From Comamonadaceae bacterium (lineage in GTDB: Bacteria; Pseudomonadota; Gammaproteobacteria; Burkholderiales; Burkholderiaceae), in NCBI GenBank assembly GCA_947484245.1, contig CANKOT010000006.1, positions 1 to 54,472 on the forward strand: a DNA stretch of 54,472 nt, in the 5' to 3' direction. Under the pieces are notes generated by a model. That model was not told the DNA's origin, made no database searches, and saw only the letters and a program-made list of their open reading frames with translations. Position numbers and translations under genes: made by a program. Positions 25,591 through 38,544 of the stretch are shown in pieces; position 1 is the stretch's first letter; every line of letters starts with the position of its first letter.

Positions 25591-25630
25591 AAAAACCCCG
25601 CTGCGCTTGTCGCCGTGGGGTTTTTTCTTT
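25591..25630. terminator. intrinsic terminator shared by tRNA-Lys and yheS
   Basis: AAAAACCCC (25591-25599) pairs with GGGGTTTTTT (25617-25626) around a GC-rich loop. The T-run serves the plus-strand tRNA, and the complementary A-run gives a T-run on the other strand, so it can also stop the convergent dapC-dapE-prmB-yheS transcript ending at 25671. Confidence 0.8.
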
Positions 25631-25670
25631 GTGTGGCCCATCCTCAATTGAGTCTCTTTATGGCGACCTT

Positions 25671-27701
25671 TTAAGCCGATCCTGTTACCAGATCAAGTTT
25701 TTCGAGCTCCTCTGACCAGGCCAGCCATTGAATTTCCAATTCTTCCAATGCCATATTGACTGCTTTGAGAAGTTTACCCGTCTCGGCAATTTCGGTTGGT
25801 GATAGTGGAGAGGCGAGTTTGCTTTCGAGACTCAGCTTTTCTGCTTCAAGTTGAGCCATTTTTTGATCGGCCTTTTCAATCGATTTTTTCAAAGGTTTTT
25901 TCAGCGCTGACATTTGTTGACGCTGCAAAGCATCTTCTTTTTTCTGATCCGGTGTGCGATTGGCTTGCTTGGCGTTGATGCTGATGGGCGTGTGAGTCTC
26001 CGCAGCGATTTCGATCGCCGCACTTGGCAGGGCGGCTGGCGTAGGGGTAAGCTCTTGTTGGGAGTCGTTTGCTTTGGCCTCTTCTCGAAGTCGTTTTGAT
26101 TCTTCCAGCAAGTAGCGCTGGTAATCATCAAGGTCGCCATCAAAGGGCTTGATCTCACCGCGGCCGACTAGCCAAAATTCGTCACAAACTGCGCGCAACA
26201 GCGCTCGATCATGGCTCACGAGCATCACAGTGCCTTCGAACTCATTGAGCGCCATTGACAGGGCTTCTCGGGTTGCCAAATCCAAGTGATTGGTTGGCTC
26301 ATCAAGCAACAATAAATTGGGTCTTTGCCAAACAATCATGGCCAAGACCAAGCGTGCTTTTTCACCACCGCTCATGGAGCCGACACTTTGCTTCACCATG
26401 TCCCCCGTGAAGTTGAATGTGCCCAGAAAATTCCGCAGATCTTGCTCGCGGCCAGATTGGCCCGAGGTAGAACCGAGCTCCTTGACCAACCTAATCATGT
26501 GCTCAAGTGGGTTGTCTGCGGGGTGAAGAACGTCCAGCTCTTGTTGCGCAAAATAGCCAATGTTCAAGCCTTTGCCTTCTGTCAATTCTCCCGACAGCGC
26601 TTTGATACTTCTGGCAATGGTTTTGACCAGCGTAGATTTGCCCTGACCGTTGGCACCCAAAATACCAATGCGCTGACCAGCCAACACCGATTTGTTGACT
26701 TGTTTGACAATGATTTTTTCTTTGCCATCGACGGAATAACCCAGATTGGCATCGCTGATGGCCAACATGGGATTGGGCAAATTGACCGGTTCTTTGAACT
26801 CAAAGGTGAAATCGGCATCTGCAAGTATCGGCGCAATTTTTTCCATGCGCTCAAGTGCTTTCACACGACTCTGAGCTTGTTTGGCTTTGCTGGCCTTGGC
26901 CTTGAAGCGGTCAATGAATTTCTGAAGGTGAGCAATCTTGTCTTGCTGTTTAGAGAAGGAGGCTTGTTGCAATTCAAGTTGTTGTGATCTGAGAGTTTCA
27001 AAGGCACTGTAATTTCCGCCATACCGATTGAGCTTGGCGTGTTCAATGTGCAAAGTGACATCCGTCACCGCATCGAGAAATTCTCGGTCGTGGCTAATGA
27101 CGATCATGGTGCCTGTGTAGCGTTTAAGCCATGCTTCAAGCCAAACCAACGCATCCAAATCCAGGTGGTTGGTGGGTTCATCCAGAATTAACAAATCAGA
27201 GGGGCACATGAGTGCGCGAGCCAGCTGAAGACGCATTCGCCAGCCCCCAGAGAAACTGTTCACAGGATGATTCAATTCGCTTGTTCTGAAACCGAGTCCC
27301 AAAATTAAGGACTGAGCGCGAGGAACGGCATCATGTTCGCCTGCATCGGCCAAGTCAACGTGCGCATGGGCCATCGCCATGCCATCTTCTGCAAGCTCAG
27401 CGGCATGCAGCGTTGCCCTCAACTCCGCCAAAAGGGTATCGCCGCCGAGCACAAAATCGGTGGCACTTTCGTCAGTCTCTGGCATGTTTTGAGCCACTTG
27501 GGCTAAGCGCCATTGCTTAGGCATGGCGAAGTCACCGCCATCCTCATGAAGCGTGCCATTGAAGAGTGCGAAAAGGGTGGATTTGCCGGCGCCATTGCGC
27601 CCGACCAAACCTACTTTTTCACCGGTATTTAAAGTAACCGAAGTCGAATCGAGCAATACTTTGGCGCTTCTGCGCAGCGTGACATTTTTGAGTTGAATCA
27701 T
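25671..27701 (-). CDS. yheS: ABC-F family ATPase YheS
   Basis: 676 residues, a soluble double-ATPase that acts on the ribosome and has no membrane domain. First ATPase: Walker A GRNGAGKST near 35-43, FSGGWRMRLQLARAL, LLILDEPTNHLDLDALVWLE. A charged linker (DRFKAKASKAKQAQSRVKAL) marks the ABC-F group, and a second ATPase follows with GANGQGKST, MSGGEKARLVLAMIVWQRP and LLLLDEPTNHLDL. A variable Pro/Ala-rich spacer (about 545-585) leads to a C-terminal coiled coil. The wording follows YheS rather than Uup or EttA. Its start codon overlaps the prmB stop by 4 bases (27698-27701), indicating translational coupling. Confidence 0.9.
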   Translation of the reverse strand: MIQLKNVTLRRSAKVLLDSTSVTLNTGEKVGLVGRNGAGKSTLFALFNGTLHEDGGDFAMPKQWRLAQVAQNMPETDESATDFVLGGDTLLAELRATLHAAELAEDGMAMAHAHVDLADAGEHDAVPRAQSLILGLGFRTSELNHPVNSFSGGWRMRLQLARALMCPSDLLILDEPTNHLDLDALVWLEAWLKRYTGTMIVISHDREFLDAVTDVTLHIEHAKLNRYGGNYSAFETLRSQQLELQQASFSKQQDKIAHLQKFIDRFKAKASKAKQAQSRVKALERMEKIAPILADADFTFEFKEPVNLPNPMLAISDANLGYSVDGKEKIIVKQVNKSVLAGQRIGILGANGQGKSTLVKTIARSIKALSGELTEGKGLNIGYFAQQELDVLHPADNPLEHMIRLVKELGSTSGQSGREQDLRNFLGTFNFTGDMVKQSVGSMSGGEKARLVLAMIVWQRPNLLLLDEPTNHLDLATREALSMALNEFEGTVMLVSHDRALLRAVCDEFWLVGRGEIKPFDGDLDDYQRYLLEESKRLREEAKANDSQQELTPTPAALPSAAIEIAAETHTPISINAKQANRTPDQKKEDALQRQQMSALKKPLKKSIEKADQKMAQLEAEKLSLESKLASPLSPTEIAETGKLLKAVNMALEELEIQWLAWSEELEKLDLVTGSA

Positions 27702-28624
27702 GAATGGGTTTTAAACTTAAGAAGGGCTTCTTTGGTGAGCAACAAGACTTGATCTTCGCCAGCACTGGTGTCTAACCAGACCGCTTCAAGTCTAGGGAAG
27801 GCCGCTTCAAAGTGTTCGCGCTCATTGCCAATTTCGAGAACCAAAATGGCTTTATTGGTCATGTGATCTGGCAGATCGATAAACATATTTTGGATGAAAT
27901 CCATGCCATCTTTGCCACCAGCCAACGCCAACGAAGGCTCAGCTTTGAATTCCTCAGGCAGCATTTGCATACTGGCTTCGCACACATACGGTGGATTGCA
28001 AATGATGCAATCGAATTTCTGTGTGAGGTTTTTCAGGCCATCGCTTTCGACCAGTTGGATGCGATCTGCAAGCTGATGTTGTTCAACATTGATTTTGGCG
28101 ACAGCCAACGCATCTAGAGAGATGTCTGCCGCGATCACCTTGATATCCGGATAGGCCATGGCAGACAAAATTGCCAAGCTGCCATTGCCAGTGCAAAGGT
28201 CTAAGAACATGTGTGAGTTTTCTGAAAGCCAACCATCGAACCCACCATCAGCAATGAGCTCGGCAATATAGCTGCGCGGCACGATGCTGCGTTCGTCAAC
28301 ATAAAAGGGAATGCCTTGGAGCCATGCTTCTTGTGTCAGATAGGCAGCTGGTTTGCGAGTTTGAATGCGTTGAACAATCAGTGCTTGGCATGCTTGGATG
28401 TGTTTCAAAGAAATTTGAACAACATCAAGTTGAGCTTGCAATGTCAAAACTTGTTGCTGAAGGTGCTTGAGATCTTCAGACAAGTCGAGGTCCAGTGGCA
28501 ACTTGAGTTGCCACAAAACAAGCCATGTGGCTTCGTCGTGGGCGTTCAAGGTGCCGTGGCCATAAGAAAGTTTGGCCAATTCCAGTTGTTCAGCGCTGGT
28601 CTTGATAAGTTGTTTCAAATCCAT
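27698..28624 (-). CDS. prmB: ribosomal protein L3 N5-glutamine methyltransferase PrmB
   Basis: 308 residues. It methylates a glutamine of ribosomal protein uL3 using S-adenosylmethionine. Helical N-terminal domain, SAM loop DLCTGNGS at 142-149, acidic ADIS at 166-169, and catalytic NPPYV at 210-214 followed by MLPEEFKAEPSLALAGGKDGMD, the L3-specific PrmB wording (as opposed to the release-factor enzyme PrmC). It lies 12 bases after dapE and overlaps yheS by 4 bases. Placement behind dapE is common in Burkholderiales. Confidence 0.92.
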   Translation of the reverse strand: MDLKQLIKTSAEQLELAKLSYGHGTLNAHDEATWLVLWQLKLPLDLDLSEDLKHLQQQVLTLQAQLDVVQISLKHIQACQALIVQRIQTRKPAAYLTQEAWLQGIPFYVDERSIVPRSYIAELIADGGFDGWLSENSHMFLDLCTGNGSLAILSAMAYPDIKVIAADISLDALAVAKINVEQHQLADRIQLVESDGLKNLTQKFDCIICNPPYVCEASMQMLPEEFKAEPSLALAGGKDGMDFIQNMFIDLPDHMTNKAILVLEIGNEREHFEAAFPRLEAVWLDTSAGEDQVLLLTKEALLKFKTHS

Positions 28625-28636
28625 TGGGTAAAAGCC

Positions 28637-29809
28637 TTAAGGCGCTTGACCTTTGTCGAGGGCGCAGGCTTGATTCAAATTTAACAAGACCGATTTGTAG
28701 ATGTTTTTCAAGGGTTCAATGTCGGCCAAAGCGACATGCTCATCAATTTTGTGAATGGTGGCATTGGGTGGACCCAATTCAATCACTTGAGGGCATGTTT
28801 GTGCAATGAACCTGCCATCACTGGTGCCGCCCGTGGTGGACAATTCTGTTTTGAGACCTGTCACCGTTTGAATGGCTTCTTGCACCGCCTTCACCAAGGT
28901 GCCAGGTGTTGTGAGAAAAGGAAGTCCACCCAGCGTCCAGTGGATGTCAAACTTCAAGTTGTGCTTTAAGAGAACATCTGTGAGTCTCTTTTTCAAGCGG
29001 GTCTCTGAGGACTCGGTGCTAAAACGAAAGTTGAAGTCAATGATCATTTCGCCAGGAATGACATTGGTGGCGCCAGTGCCGGCTTGAACGTTGCTAATTT
29101 GCCAGCTTGTTGGCGGGAAAAATTCATTGCCTTCGTCCCAGACCATGCTGGCCAATTCGGCCAAGGCGGGTGCCGCTCGGTGCACAGGGTTGTCTGCCAA
29201 TTGCGGATATGCAATATGACCTTGTATGCCTTTCACAACCAGCTTGCCGCTCAGGGAGCCCCTTCGGCCATTTTTGATCATGTCGCCAGTTTGTTTGACG
29301 GATGTGGGCTCTCCGACGATGCAATAGTCGGGTGTTTCTTTTCGCTCATGCAGTATTTCGCAAATGCGCACAGTACCGTCGAGGGCGGGGCCCTCCTCAT
29401 CACTGGTGAGCAAAAACGCAATTCCCAAAGCTGGGTGAGGACACTCTTGGTAAAACTCTTGGGTGGCTACCACCATGGCCGCCAGGGAGGTTTTCATATC
29501 ACTGGCACCACGCCCAAACAATTTGCCATCGCGGTGTGTCGGCGTGAATGGATCGCTGGACCATTGTTGAAGTGGGCCTGTCGGTACCACATCGACGTGA
29601 CCTGCAAACGCCAATGTTTGACCTGAGGTGCCTGATCTTTTGGCCCAAAGATTTCTGACGCGAAAGTGGTCAGGCCCTAGATCAATCACTTCACATTGAA
29701 AGCCTAAGACCTCAAGGTGCGTGTTGATCAGTGCTGTGCAACCGCCATCTTCGGGTGTGACAGAGGGCCGTGAAATCAATTGCTCTGCCAGTCTGAGTGT
29801 GGCGCTCAT
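28637..29809 (-). CDS. dapE: succinyl-diaminopimelate desuccinylase DapE
   Basis: 390 residues. It hydrolyses N-succinyl-LL-diaminopimelate in lysine and peptidoglycan precursor synthesis. M20A zinc motifs: H71 in [12 protein letters not shown]104 in [20 protein letters not shown] with E138/E139, and VGEPTSV. The late [13 protein letters not shown] and [12 protein letters not shown] blocks are specific to DapE. The frame is open upstream to 29863, but the ATG at 29809 gives the normal start and overlaps the dapC stop by 4 bases (29806-29809). Confidence 0.94.
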   Translation of the reverse strand: MSATLRLAEQLISRPSVTPEDGGCTALINTHLEVLGFQCEVIDLGPDHFRVRNLWAKRSGTSGQTLAFAGHVDVVPTGPLQQWSSDPFTPTHRDGKLFGRGASDMKTSLAAMVVATQEFYQECPHPALGIAFLLTSDEEGPALDGTVRICEILHERKETPDYCIVGEPTSVKQTGDMIKNGRRGSLSGKLVVKGIQGHIAYPQLADNPVHRAAPALAELASMVWDEGNEFFPPTSWQISNVQAGTGATNVIPGEMIIDFNFRFSTESSETRLKKRLTDVLLKHNLKFDIHWTLGGLPFLTTPGTLVKAVQEAIQTVTGLKTELSTTGGTSDGRFIAQTCPQVIELGPPNATIHKIDEHVALADIEPLKNIYKSVLLNLNQACALDKGQAP

Positions 29810-31017
29810 GATTCGCGTCCTGATCGAATAAAGCGAGCAATGCGGTGTGCTGCTTCTAAACACTCTGAGGTCTCGGCTACCAAAGCCATGCGAACACGGC
29901 CATGGCCAGGATTGAGTCCATTCACGGTTCGTCCGATGAAACTGCCGGGTAAGACAGTGACATGTTCCTTGGCGAATAGCTCACGCGCAAAATCGGTATC
30001 ACTGCGATTCCATGCTGCTGGAACACCCGCCCACAGGTAAAAACTGGCATCTGGTAATTTGACATCCATGACTTCTGCGAGCACGGGCGTGACTTTGGCA
30101 AATTTAGTGCGATAGAGGTTGCGATTTTCAACAACGTGAGCTTCATCGTTCCAAGCTGCAATGCTGGCGGCTTGAACCACACCGCTCATGGCACAACCAT
30201 GGTAGGTGCGATACAGCAAAAAGTCTTTGATGATGGCGGCATCGCCGGCTACAAAGCCGCTTCGCAAGCCAGGCACATTGCTGCGTTTGGACAAACTGGT
30301 AAAGGCGATCAAACGTTTGAACTCTTTGTAGCCCAAAAGATAAGCTGCTTCCAGACCGCCCAATGGGGGCTCATCTCTAAAGTAAATTTCGCTGTAGCAC
30401 TCGTCGGAGGCAATCACAAAGCCGTATTTTTCGCTGAGCTCAAACAAGGTTTGCCATTCGGCCAGGGGCATGATCTTTCCGGTGGGGTTGCCTGGAGAGC
30501 AGACAAAAACAAGCTGTGTCTTGCGCCAAATTTCTTCAGGAACGGCATGCCAGTCAGCCGAAAAGTCGTTTTCTGGGGAATTGGCCACATAAAAGGGCTC
30601 AGCTCCTCCCAAGAGGGCGGCACCTTCGTAAATTTGATAGAAGGGGTTGGGACTGACCACCTTGGCACCTGCTTGAGTGGGGTCTAAAACAGCCTGAGCT
30701 AGGGCAAACAGGGCCTCTCTTGAGCCATTGACCGGCAAAATTTGGCTACTTGCTTCAATTTCAATGCGATATCGGCGCTTTAGCCATTCAGCGCAGGCTT
30801 CCCGCATGCGCAATTCGCCGGCAGTGGCTGGATATCCAGACAGTGCGGTGTCTAGCGACGATTTCAGCGCTGTTTTGATGAATTCGGGGGTGGCGTGTTT
30901 GGGCTCGCCAATGCCAAGGCTAATGTGCGCGCGGTCTGAAGGCGGTGTCGCGCTTGCAAACAATTGACGAAGGCGCTCAAAGGGATAGGGTTGTAGGGTG
31001 GCCAGTAGGGGATTCAT
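29806..31017 (-). CDS. dapC: N-succinyldiaminopimelate aminotransferase DapC
   Basis: 403 residues, fold-type I PLP aminotransferase making N-succinyl-LL-diaminopimelate. [12 protein letters not shown] near 42-53, the Asn of [16 protein letters not shown] and the PLP-lysine motif [15 protein letters not shown] are all present; the wording is that of the betaproteobacterial DapC group. The ATG at 31017 ([16 protein letters not shown]) is the conserved start; the upstream 34 codons lie in the promoter region shared with smc. It is first in dapC-dapE-prmB-yheS. dapD, often found between dapC and dapE, is absent here. Confidence 0.92.
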   Translation of the reverse strand: MNPLLATLQPYPFERLRQLFASATPPSDRAHISLGIGEPKHATPEFIKTALKSSLDTALSGYPATAGELRMREACAEWLKRRYRIEIEASSQILPVNGSREALFALAQAVLDPTQAGAKVVSPNPFYQIYEGAALLGGAEPFYVANSPENDFSADWHAVPEEIWRKTQLVFVCSPGNPTGKIMPLAEWQTLFELSEKYGFVIASDECYSEIYFRDEPPLGGLEAAYLLGYKEFKRLIAFTSLSKRSNVPGLRSGFVAGDAAIIKDFLLYRTYHGCAMSGVVQAASIAAWNDEAHVVENRNLYRTKFAKVTPVLAEVMDVKLPDASFYLWAGVPAAWNRSDTDFARELFAKEHVTVLPGSFIGRTVNGLNPGHGRVRMALVAETSECLEAAHRIARFIRSGRES

Positions 31018-31152
31018 CCCCCAATTATCCGGGATTGTGGTGCCATTTTTGGCTTCAATTTCAAGTGAATTCTGGCCTGATGGGCGCATTGGGTCGGTTA
31101 ACATGGCATCTTCGGGCACAAGGTGTGCCCCTCGACTCTATTTCTGATTGCT

Positions 31153-34100
31153 GTGCGCCTCAATTCCATCAAATTATCTGGATTCAAATCCTTTGCAGAA
31201 CCCACCAATTTTGTCTTGCCTGGGCAGTTGGTTGGTGTTGTCGGACCTAACGGTTGCGGTAAATCCAACATCATGGATGCCTGTCGCTGGGTTTTAGGCG
31301 AGTCCAAAGCCTCTGAGTTGCGTGGTGAATCCATGCAAGACGTGATCTTCAATGGCACCAACACCCGCAAAGCAGCAAGCCGAGCCAGTGTTGAGTTGAT
31401 TTTTGACAATGCAGATCATCGTGCAGGAGGCCAATGGGGGCAGTTTGCAGAAATTGCTGTGAAGCGCGTTTTGACGCGCGATGGCAACAGCAGTTATTTC
31501 ATCAACAACCAGCCCGTTCGCCGACGTGACGTACAAGATGTTTTCTTGGGCACGGGACTCGGCCCACGCGCTTACGCCATCATTGGTCAGGGCACCATCA
31601 GTCGAATCATTGAGTCCAGACCCGAAGAGTTGCGTTTGTTTCTTGAAGAGGCGGCTGGTGTTTCCAAATACAAAGAACGTCGACGTGAAACTGAAAACCG
31701 TTTGTCTGACACGCGTGAAAACTTGACGCGGGTTGAAGACATTCTGCGTGAATTGAATGCCAACCTAGACAAGTTGGAAAAGCAAGCAGAAGTGGCTCAG
31801 CGCTTCAATGATTTGAAAGCTGACAGTACCTTGAAGCAGCAGCAGCTTTGGTTTTTCAAACGGGCTGATGCTGAATCCGATCAGATCAAAATCAAGGCTG
31901 AAGTTGACAAAGCGGTCATTGATTTAGAAGCTCGAATTGCAGATCTTCGCCACGTGGAAGCAGATCTCGAGACAGTGCGTCAAGCGCATTACGCGGCAGG
32001 TGATCAAGTCAACCAAGCGCAAGGGCTTTTGTACGAAGCCAGCGCCGAAGTCGGTCGCCTTGAGGCAGAAATTCGATTTGTCGTAGAAGGTCGTCAGCGT
32101 GCCGAGCAGCGCTTGACTCAATTGCAAGCACAATCCGCCGATTGGTCTGACAGGCAAACTCAAGCTCAAGCCGAGCTGGCGTCTTTGGCTGAACAAGCAT
32201 TGCAGGCGGAAGATCAATCAATCACACTGGCGGCGCAGGTTGAAGACCAAGCGCAAGTCTTGCCTGAGCTAGAAGAAGCTTTGCGACAAGCCCAAGCCAA
32301 GGCCAATGAACAACGAGGCAGCGTGGTTCAGGTGCAGCAGCAAATTCAAGTATTGGCTGCAGATCAACGCAATATTGAAGACCAGAATCGCCAACTCACG
32401 CTCAGGCGCGAGCGTTTGGTGGCTGATCGAAATGCCTTGGATGCACCCGACGATCAAAAACTGTCCCAACTGCAATTGCAGTTGCAGTTGGCTCAAGCTG
32501 ACGCTTTGGCCAAGGAAAGCCATGCCCGGCTTGAACAGTTGGAGGCGCAGACACCCCTTCTAGATCAAGAGCGCCGCGATCAACAACAGGCTGTCAATGA
32601 TGAATCGGCCAAGTTGTCAGATCTCACGGCCAAAATTGAAGCACTCAAATCACTCCAAGAAAAAGTGAAAACCGATGGCAAGCTGAAGCCTTGGTTGACC
32701 AAGCACGGCTTGGACGGGCTTCAGGGTTTGTGGAGCAAGATTCACATGGAACCCGGTTGGGAAAATGCCATGGAGTCGGCACTGCGGGAGCGGCTATCGT
32801 CCTTAGAAGTATCTCGCTTAGACATGGTGAAGGCTTTTGCCGCTGATGCACCCCCCGCTAAGCTTTCTTTTTATTCGCCCCCCAATGCGAGCCAATCTAC
32901 TGCTCGCAAAGGCTTGCCTTCAGCGTGTCGCCCACTTTCGAATTTGCTGAGGCTTTCCGATGCAGGCCTCTCAGCCTTACTGACAGATTGGTTGCAGGGT
33001 TACTTTACCGCGCCATCGCTAGAAGATGCCATGGCTTGGCGTGACCAACTTCAGGGCTCTGAGTGTTTGGTGGTGCAAGCAGGACACGCCATTGGCAAGC
33101 ACAGCGTTAGTTTTTATGCGCCAGATTCAGAGCAAGCAGGCCTTTTGGCTCGCGCACAGGACATTGAAAACTTTGAGAAACAATTGCGTGCGCAAACGCT
33201 GATTGCGGAAGAGACTCGGTCTGCTTCTGTGCGTGCAGAAGCAGCCTATTCAGACTCAGCCCAGCGCTTGGTCTCTGTTCGTCAAGAAGCTTCAGAGACT
33301 CAAGCCAAAGCGCATGAACTCCAAGTGGAAACACTTCGCCTCTCACAATGGGCTGAGCAAACTCGAGCACGGACCGAGCAAATCGCAAGTGACATGTCTG
33401 AAGTTGACTTGAGCTTGGAAGATCTGCAAGAGCGCCGCATGACTGCCGAGGCTCGTTTCGAAGAACTCGATATGCAATTGGCTGACAACCAAGAGCGGCA
33501 TGCGCAATTGGATGAGCGTGTCATTGAGGCCGAAAGAAAAATGTCTGAGTGTCGTGAGCAACAGCGCACCTTAGAGCGTTTGGCTCAAGAAGCCACTTTT
33601 TCTCAGCGCAGTCTAGACGCTAGACGCTCAGAATTGCAGCGTGGGCTTGAAACTGCGAGTCAGCAAATCCAAAGCATTGCTGAAGAACAAGAGCGTGCGC
33701 GAGAAGAGTTGTCTCGTCTCACCGATGCGGCGGCTCAAGCAGGCTTGCAAAATGCGTTGGCCATGAAAATGGAGCGAGAAAAAGTATTGGGACTTAAACG
33801 CAGCGAATACGATGATTTGACAGCACGTTTGCGCGCAAGCGATGAACGCAGAATGAGTTTTGAGCGTGAGCTTGACCCCCTGCGACAAAGAATTACTGAG
33901 TTGCAGCTCAAAGAGCAGGCCTCGCGCTTAGGTCTTGAGCAGTACACGCAGTTGCTGATGGATGCAGAGGCCGATCTAGAAGCTTTAGCCAAATCAATCG
34001 AAGAGGGCAATGTGAGATTGACGGGCCTGCAATCCGAAATTGATCGACTCAACCGCGAAATTGCAGCCTTGGGTGCTGTTAATTTGGCGGCCTTGGATGA

Positions 34101-34686
34101 GCTCACAGTCTCTCGTGAACGCAAGATTTTCCTAGACGCCCAAACCGCCGACTTGACCGAGGCGATGACGACTTTGGAAGATGCCATCAAGAAAATTGAT
34201 GCTGAAACAAGAGATCTTTTGAGTGGCACTTTCAAAATTGTCAATGAACATTTTGGCCGCATGTTCCCTGAATTGTTTGGCGGCGGTAACGCACGGTTGG
34301 TCATGACGGGCGATGAAATTTTGGACTCTGGGGTGCAAGTCATGGCACAACCCCCAGGTAAAAAGAATCAAACCATTCACCTTTTGTCTGGCGGCGAAAA
34401 GGCCCTGACAGCCATTGCCTTGGTGTTTGCTATTTTCCAGCTCAACCCAGCACCATTTTGTTTGTTGGATGAGGTCGATGCACCCCTTGACGACAGCAAT
34501 ACCGAACGCTATGTCAAGTTGGTCAAGAGCATGGGCAAAGAAACCCAGTTCTTGTTTATCAGTCACAACAAAATCGCCATGGAAATGGCAGAACAATTGA
34601 TAGGTGTGACGATGCAAGAGCAGGGGGTATCGCGCATTGTGGCAGTCGACATGGAGGCCGCAGTGTCTATGGCCGAATTGATTTAA
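31153..34686 (+). CDS. smc: chromosome segregation protein SMC
   Basis: 1177 residues. The N-terminal ATPase half has Walker A GPNGCGKS at 31-38, Q-loop and RRRDVQDVFLGTGLG. Long coiled coils (about 165-500 and 660-1010) flank a hinge at about 500-640, and the C-terminal half carries signature LLSGGEKALTA at about 1078 and Walker B FCLLDEVDAPLDDSN. SMC compacts and separates chromosomes with ScpAB, which are not in the window. The start is GTG at 31153, because RLNSIKLSGFKSFAEPTNF directly after it is the conserved SMC opening. Divergent from dapC across 135 bases. Confidence 0.94.
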   Translation: MRLNSIKLSGFKSFAEPTNFVLPGQLVGVVGPNGCGKSNIMDACRWVLGESKASELRGESMQDVIFNGTNTRKAASRASVELIFDNADHRAGGQWGQFAEIAVKRVLTRDGNSSYFINNQPVRRRDVQDVFLGTGLGPRAYAIIGQGTISRIIESRPEELRLFLEEAAGVSKYKERRRETENRLSDTRENLTRVEDILRELNANLDKLEKQAEVAQRFNDLKADSTLKQQQLWFFKRADAESDQIKIKAEVDKAVIDLEARIADLRHVEADLETVRQAHYAAGDQVNQAQGLLYEASAEVGRLEAEIRFVVEGRQRAEQRLTQLQAQSADWSDRQTQAQAELASLAEQALQAEDQSITLAAQVEDQAQVLPELEEALRQAQAKANEQRGSVVQVQQQIQVLAADQRNIEDQNRQLTLRRERLVADRNALDAPDDQKLSQLQLQLQLAQADALAKESHARLEQLEAQTPLLDQERRDQQQAVNDESAKLSDLTAKIEALKSLQEKVKTDGKLKPWLTKHGLDGLQGLWSKIHMEPGWENAMESALRERLSSLEVSRLDMVKAFAADAPPAKLSFYSPPNASQSTARKGLPSACRPLSNLLRLSDAGLSALLTDWLQGYFTAPSLEDAMAWRDQLQGSECLVVQAGHAIGKHSVSFYAPDSEQAGLLARAQDIENFEKQLRAQTLIAEETRSASVRAEAAYSDSAQRLVSVRQEASETQAKAHELQVETLRLSQWAEQTRARTEQIASDMSEVDLSLEDLQERRMTAEARFEELDMQLADNQERHAQLDERVIEAERKMSECREQQRTLERLAQEATFSQRSLDARRSELQRGLETASQQIQSIAEEQERAREELSRLTDAAAQAGLQNALAMKMEREKVLGLKRSEYDDLTARLRASDERRMSFERELDPLRQRITELQLKEQASRLGLEQYTQLLMDAEADLEALAKSIEEGNVRLTGLQSEIDRLNREIAALGAVNLAALDELTVSRERKIFLDAQTADLTEAMTTLEDAIKKIDAETRDLLSGTFKIVNEHFGRMFPELFGGGNARLVMTGDEILDSGVQVMAQPPGKKNQTIHLLSGGEKALTAIALVFAIFQLNPAPFCLLDEVDAPLDDSNTERYVKLVKSMGKETQFLFISHNKIAMEMAEQLIGVTMQEQGVSRIVAVDMEAAVSMAELI

Positions 34687-34728
34687 CTTGGCTTACATTT
34701 TTTTAAATACCCCGTTTGCATTCCAATC

Positions 34729-35778
34729 ATGAGCTCATTGCAAATCAGTCTGTTAATTGTTGGTGGCCTAACCCTGGTGGGCGTTGTTTTGTACAACATT
34801 TGGACAGCTCGACAAAATTCTCCTCGGCAAGCGGCACCAGAACTATCGGACACAGGACTTGATCTAGCGCTTGATCCTTTACTCGCAGAGCGCCAAGGTC
34901 CACAGGATCCATCCTATTTGGATGATGTCATTGACATTCTGCCTACACCAGAAAAAAAACCGCCTCTTGACGCTCTCATTGACGTCATCGCTGCCATTGA
35001 GGTGGATGTTCAGGTATCTGGCGATGCAGCGTTGGCCGCGCTTCCGGCTACGCGACGTGTCGGCACCAAGCCTTTTGCGGTGGAAGGCTTGAACGACACC
35101 ACTGGGGAGTGGGAAATGCCCGTGGCGGGTCGTCGTTATCACGCGTTTCAAGCGGGGGTGCAATTGGCCAACCGTGTGGGTCCTTTGAATGATATTGAGT
35201 TCTCAGAATTTGTAATTAAAGCGCAAGCGTTTGCTGACTCTGTGGGTGGGGCGCCTGAATTCCCTGACATGTTGGAGGAAGTGGCGCGTGCAAGAGAGCT
35301 GGATCAATTTGCCAGCGCGCACGATGCGCAATTGAGTTTTACCGTGTGTGCCACATCGGCTGCCTGGAGTCCCGGCTATATTCACCAACATGCAGCCCGC
35401 TGGGGATTTGTTGCAGGCGTGATTCCTGGTCGAATGGTTTTGGCTGCGGCAGTGCAAGGATTGCCACCGATCTTGTCATTGTCTTTTGACACACAGGCTG
35501 CCATGGCAGATGACCCTGCATTGTCAGCCATCCGTGAGTTTTCACTGAGTCTGGATGTGCCTCAAGTACCGAGAGAAGAGAGTGCTTTTGCTCGACTGAG
35601 AGAAGCTGCGCGCATTTTAGGCAAGGAGATGGATGGCGTCATTACAGACGGCGCTGGCCATGCCCTGAACGAGTCCGACTTGAATGCCATTGCTCTCGAT
35701 TTGGAACAACTCTATGATGCACTCGACGAGCGAGAATTGTCAGCAGGATCGCCGCAAGCACGTCGTTTGTTTTCATAA
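34729..35778 (+). CDS. zipA: cell division protein ZipA-like
   Basis: 349 residues. A single N-terminal membrane helix (about 5-24, LLIVGGLTLVGVVLYNIW) is followed by a long acidic, proline-containing linker to about residue 110. The C-terminal FtsZ-binding domain (about 200-330) contains FTVCATSAAWSPGYIHQHAARWGFV-like and FDTQAAMADDP blocks. ZipA tethers FtsZ to the membrane at the division site. Sequence identity to enterobacterial ZipA is clearly low, as usual in Betaproteobacteria; the call rests on topology plus the smc-zipA-ligA gene order. Confidence 0.82.
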   Translation: MSSLQISLLIVGGLTLVGVVLYNIWTARQNSPRQAAPELSDTGLDLALDPLLAERQGPQDPSYLDDVIDILPTPEKKPPLDALIDVIAAIEVDVQVSGDAALAALPATRRVGTKPFAVEGLNDTTGEWEMPVAGRRYHAFQAGVQLANRVGPLNDIEFSEFVIKAQAFADSVGGAPEFPDMLEEVARARELDQFASAHDAQLSFTVCATSAAWSPGYIHQHAARWGFVAGVIPGRMVLAAAVQGLPPILSLSFDTQAAMADDPALSAIREFSLSLDVPQVPREESAFARLREAARILGKEMDGVITDGAGHALNESDLNAIALDLEQLYDALDERELSAGSPQARRLFS

Positions 35779-38449
<2,671 letters not shown>

Positions 38450-38544
38450 AGTCTGGCCAGTCTTTCGATAGCGGCTTGCAAGTTGCTGCCAGCATGACGG
38501 TGATCAAGGCTTGCTTTGCGCCGGTCATGAGCGGATGTTTATCT

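Noticed and set aside
31123..31152. Ten extra N-terminal codons on SMC
   Set aside because: The conserved SMC opening begins right at the GTG at 31153; the upstream codons match nothing and lie in the promoter region shared with dapC.
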